From Longimicrobiales bacterium (GTDB lineage Bacteria > Gemmatimonadota > Gemmatimonadetes > Longimicrobiales > Gaopeijiaceae), in the NCBI GenBank assembly GCA_028284495.1, contig JANQRP010000003.1, positions 1 to 64,000 on the forward strand: DNA of 64,000 nucleotides. The letters run 5' to 3'. The notes beneath the pieces were generated by a model that was not told the DNA's origin, did not search any database, and was given only the letters and a program-made list of their open reading frames with translations. The position numbers were made by a program, and so were the translations under genes. Shown one piece after another: positions 61,281-64,000 of the stretch. Every line of letters begins with the position of its first letter. The first letter of the stretch is position 1.

Positions 61281-63896
61281 ATGGGAGCGCTGAGAGCCTG
61301 GCTCGCCCTGGCCGCGCGCATGGTGCCGCGCGACGAGCGGTCGCGCTGGCGGGAGGAGTGGGAGAGTGACCTGGCGGCCGCGGAGCGCGCGGGGCTGGGT
61401 CCGGCGGGGCGTGTCCGGTGGGCCGTCGGCGTGATGTGGGCGGGCCTGAGCTTCAGAACCGAGGAGATGAGCATGGACGGGTGGGGACGGGAGTTCAGAC
61501 TGGCGGTGCGCGGGCTGCTTCGGCGGCCGGCCTTCACGGCGGTGGCGGTGGTGACGCTCGCGCTCGGGATCGGCGCCAACACGGCCATCTTCAGCGTCGT
61601 GAACGGGGTGGTGTTCCAGCCGCTCCCGTATCCGGACTCGCACGAGCTCGTCAGCATCACGACCGAGTTCCCGACCATGGGATTCGCCGAGTTCTGGGTC
61701 TCGCCACCCGAGTTCATGGAGCTGGAGGAGCGCGCCCGGTCGTTCGAGTCGATGGGCGCCTTCCGCCCGTACCAGGTGAGCGTCGGGGGCGGCGAGCAGC
61801 CGGAGCGCGTCACGGCGGCGATCGCGACGGCGTCCCTCTTCGAGACCCTCGGCGTCACGCCTCGACCCGGGCGCACGTTCGACGAGACGGAAGACGTGCC
61901 GAACGGACCGGCGGTGGCGGTGATGTCACACGAGCTGTGGACCCGCTCCTTCGGGCGGGACCCCGACATCGTCGGGAGCACGATCGACCTGAACGGCGTC
62001 TCCACGGAGATCGTCGGGGTCATGCCGCCCGGCTTCGACCTGGAGGACAACGGGATCGAGGTATGGACGCCCGCCGCCCTCGACCGCACCAACTTTCAGA
62101 ATCGCGGCTCGCACTACCTCGAAGTCGTGGGTCGGCTGCGCGACGGCGTGACCCCGCTGGCCGCGCGGCGGGAGCTGGCCTCGCTGGTGCAGACGTGGGC
62201 GGACGACAGCCCGGGCGCGGGGCACGTGCCCAGTCCGCAGGCCCACCCGATCGCCATCGAGCTCCTGCAGGAGGAGGTGGTTGGCGACGTGCGGACCGCG
62301 CTCCTCATCCTGATGGGCGTCGTCGGATTCGTGCTGCTCATCGCGAGCGGCAACGTCGCGAACCTGCTGCTCGCACGGGCCGAGGACCGGCAGCGTGAGG
62401 TGTCCGTCCGCGTCGCGCTCGGCGCCGGGCGGTGGCGACTGGTACAACAGTTCCTCACGGAAGGCCTCGTCCTCTCGACGATGGGTGCGGTCGTGGGACT
62501 CGGACTGGCGTGGGCCTCGCTGCAGGCGCTCCGGGTCGCGAGCCCCGGCGACCTGCCGCGCCTCGGCGAGATCGGGCTCGACGGCACGGTCCTCCTCGCG
62601 ACGACGGGCGTGACGGTGGCGGTGGGAATCCTGTTCGGGCTCGCGCCCGCGCGGCACGTGCTCGGAAGCACGGCCACCACACTTCGTGACGGTGGAAGCC
62701 GAACGACGATCGGGCGGGGCGGCCTGCGATCGCTCCTGATCGTGACCGAGACCGCACTCGCCCTCGTGCTGGCCGTCGGTGCCGGGCTGATGATCCGCTC
62801 CTTCGGCCAGCTCGCGCAGGTCGAACCGGGCTTCGAGACCGAGAACCGGATCGCATTCCAGCTCTACCTGCCTTCCTCGGCCTATCCGACGAACACCGAA
62901 ACGTCCGTCCTCTACCGGCAGATCATCGAGGGGCTCGAGGCCCGGCCGGAGTTCGAGGGGGCGTGGCTGACGTCGTCGATCCCGACCGTGCAGACGCTGA
63001 ACGCCAACGACACCGAGTTCGAGGGGCTTCAGAGGACGCAGGACGGGCCCGCTCACAACGTGGACTACTACACGACCGTGTCGGCCGGCTACACCGAAGC
63101 GGTCGGGATCGAGCTCATCGAGGGCCGGCGTCTGGCGCCGACGGACGACGCCTCGGGCACGCCGGTCGTGCTCGTCAACCAGGCGCTCGCGGACCGCTTC
63201 TACGGCGGCCGCAGTCCGCTCGGCGAGCGGATCCGGCCGTGCTGCGGCGGCGGCCCCTTCCTCGAGATCGTGGGCGTGGTCGGGAACGTGAAGCAGGGGG
63301 GACTGGAGGAGGAGTCGGGCACGGAGATCTTCATGCCCGAGCCGCAGGTGGGCGGTCGCTCGCTCCACGTGATGGCGAAGACGACCGGTCGGCCCGAGAC
63401 GGCGATGGACGTGGCGAGAGAGGTGGTCCGAGGGATCGACGGGTCGCTGCCGCTCGCGTCGCTGCGGACGATGGAGACGGTCGTCGGAGACGCGCTCTCA
63501 CGCGCCCGGTTCCTTACGACGCTCATGGCTTCGTTCGCCGGGCTCGCCCTCCTGCTCGCGGGCATCGGCACCTACAGCGTGATGTCGTACGCGGTGACCC
63601 AGCGCTCCAAGGAGATCGGGATCCGCATGGCGATGGGCGCGAAGTCGGGGTCGGTCGTGCGGATGGTGATGGGACAGGGGCTAAAGGTCGCCGGCGTCGG
63701 GCTCGGGTTGGGTCTCGTGGGGGCCTGGCTGCTCACCGACGTGCTCGAGTCGCTGCTGTACAACATCGAGGTGTGGGACACCGTTAGCTTCGTGTCGGGG
63801 CCGCTCCTCCTGGCGGGGGTCGCGGTCGCCGCCTGCTGGCTCCCCGCCCTGCGGGCCACTCGCGTCGAACCCGTCACCGTACTGAAGGAGGAGTAG
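61281..63896 (+). CDS. ADOP-family ABC permease (MacB/FtsX type)
   Basis: An 871-residue permease. An N-terminal ~65-residue extension with a helical DUF-like segment (VPRDERSRWREEWESDL) is typical of ADOP. Two MacB-PCD and FtsX units follow: EFRLAVRGLLRRPAFTAVAVVTLALGIGANTAIFSVVNGVVF, FtsX at ~355-420 (RQREVSVRVALGAGRWRLVQQFLTEG), then a second set ending RSKEIGIRMAMGAKSGSVVRMVMGQGLKVAG. No ATPase is adjacent, as is common for ADOP permeases. ATG 61281 lies 4 bases after padR. Substrate unknown; likely exported peptide, lipid or toxic compound. Confidence 0.9.
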   Translation: MGALRAWLALAARMVPRDERSRWREEWESDLAAAERAGLGPAGRVRWAVGVMWAGLSFRTEEMSMDGWGREFRLAVRGLLRRPAFTAVAVVTLALGIGANTAIFSVVNGVVFQPLPYPDSHELVSITTEFPTMGFAEFWVSPPEFMELEERARSFESMGAFRPYQVSVGGGEQPERVTAAIATASLFETLGVTPRPGRTFDETEDVPNGPAVAVMSHELWTRSFGRDPDIVGSTIDLNGVSTEIVGVMPPGFDLEDNGIEVWTPAALDRTNFQNRGSHYLEVVGRLRDGVTPLAARRELASLVQTWADDSPGAGHVPSPQAHPIAIELLQEEVVGDVRTALLILMGVVGFVLLIASGNVANLLLARAEDRQREVSVRVALGAGRWRLVQQFLTEGLVLSTMGAVVGLGLAWASLQALRVASPGDLPRLGEIGLDGTVLLATTGVTVAVGILFGLAPARHVLGSTATTLRDGGSRTTIGRGGLRSLLIVTETALALVLAVGAGLMIRSFGQLAQVEPGFETENRIAFQLYLPSSAYPTNTETSVLYRQIIEGLEARPEFEGAWLTSSIPTVQTLNANDTEFEGLQRTQDGPAHNVDYYTTVSAGYTEAVGIELIEGRRLAPTDDASGTPVVLVNQALADRFYGGRSPLGERIRPCCGGGPFLEIVGVVGNVKQGGLEEESGTEIFMPEPQVGGRSLHVMAKTTGRPETAMDVAREVVRGIDGSLPLASLRTMETVVGDALSRARFLTTLMASFAGLALLLAGIGTYSVMSYAVTQRSKEIGIRMAMGAKSGSVVRMVMGQGLKVAGVGLGLGLVGAWLLTDVLESLLYNIEVWDTVSFVSGPLLLAGVAVAACWLPALRATRVEPVTVLKEE

Positions 63897-64000
63897 TGGC
63901 CGTCACGCCATCCACCATGCTGGACCTCGGCACGAGCGCGCCGGCGTTCGCGCTGCCGGACGCCGTCACGGACCGGATCGTCTCGCTGGACGACTTCGGC
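63896..64000 (+). CDS. Thioredoxin/AhpC-TSA-like protein, N-terminal fragment
   Basis: Only the first 35 residues are in the window. GTG 63896 overlaps the ADOP stop by one base and is preceded by AAGGAGGAG. The sequence (STMLDLGTSAPAFALPDAVT, IVSLDDFG) matches the N-terminus of thioredoxin-family redoxins with the usual APxFxLPD pattern. The CxxC region lies beyond the window end. Confidence 0.75.
   Translation, partial: MAVTPSTMLDLGTSAPAFALPDAVTDRIVSLDDFG

Noticed and set aside
1..64000. tRNA, rRNA, CRISPR or transposase genes
   Set aside because: I scanned by eye for T-arm/anticodon-type patterns, spaced repeats and transposase motifs and found none; a covariance-model search would be decisive.

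Overview
The window is visibly GC-rich (roughly 70 % by eye, strongly G/C-biased third codon positions) and almost fully coding. It reads as chromosome of a diderm, respiring bacterium: there are outer-membrane barrels, lipoproteins, many signal peptides, the end of a cbb3 oxidase maturation locus, and a classical menaquinone pathway. A PadR regulator next to a large FtsX-type permease, a GWxTD-like secreted protein and several LVIVD/PQQ-propeller proteins are what I would expect in Gemmatimonadota or a related Acidobacteria-like lineage. The lineage call is inference from gene content only. I found no tRNA, rRNA, CRISPR array, transposase or prophage gene.

Layout, left to right. 1-2420: 3' part of a CcoI-type P-ATPase, ccoS and a BtuF-like binding protein, translationally coupled. 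2475-5750: terminator, possible tiny membrane protein, DUF72 protein, membrane protein, yajQ and an ArsC-like protein. 5962-8408: an atypical DAACS transporter coupled to an orphan ATP-grasp-like protein. 8537-12777: small helical secreted protein, SDR epimerase, acyltransferase, MTA/SAH-deaminase-like amidohydrolase. 12822-17825 (minus): HD-GYP response regulator, VOC protein, GMC oxidoreductase coupled to a Gfo/Idh/MocA oxidoreductase, VTT-family membrane protein. 18017-26380 (minus): six consecutive exported proteins, including a PQQ-type dehydrogenase, a cytochrome c/copper-monooxygenase-like fusion, an Ig/LVIVD propeller protein and a propeller lipoprotein. 26560-34283 (plus): menF-menD-menB-menA-menE plus a flavin monooxygenase. 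34180-36844 (minus): GT-C/TPR membrane protein and an outer-membrane barrel. 37156-38427: tyrS. 38620-43203 (minus): three related outer-membrane proteins, two of them a recent Met-rich tandem duplication, interleaved with two small His/Cys-rich exported proteins. 43236-45152: acyl-CoA dehydrogenase/oxidase. 45345-47676: purE-purK and greA. 47755-55661: an AttEFGH-like ABC exporter operon, then a secreted GWxTD-like protein and a helical lipoprotein. 55764-58910: ECF sigma factor, a membrane protein ending in CBM48 (probable anti-sigma), an outer-membrane protein also ending in CBM48, and a small exported protein, all overlapping. 58918-60716 (minus): MhqD-like hydrolase and MhqO-like dioxygenase. 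60962-64000: PadR regulator, ADOP permease, and the start of a thioredoxin-like protein.

The most system-like, least familiar stretches are the CBM48-linked sigma/anti-sigma operon, the six-gene periplasmic oxidation cluster, and the duplicated Met/His-rich envelope locus. The men block shows that the cell makes menaquinone by the futalosine-independent route, although menC and menH are not in the window. Quinone-directed chemistry recurs in the flavin monooxygenase ending the men operon and in the MhqO/MhqD-like pair.
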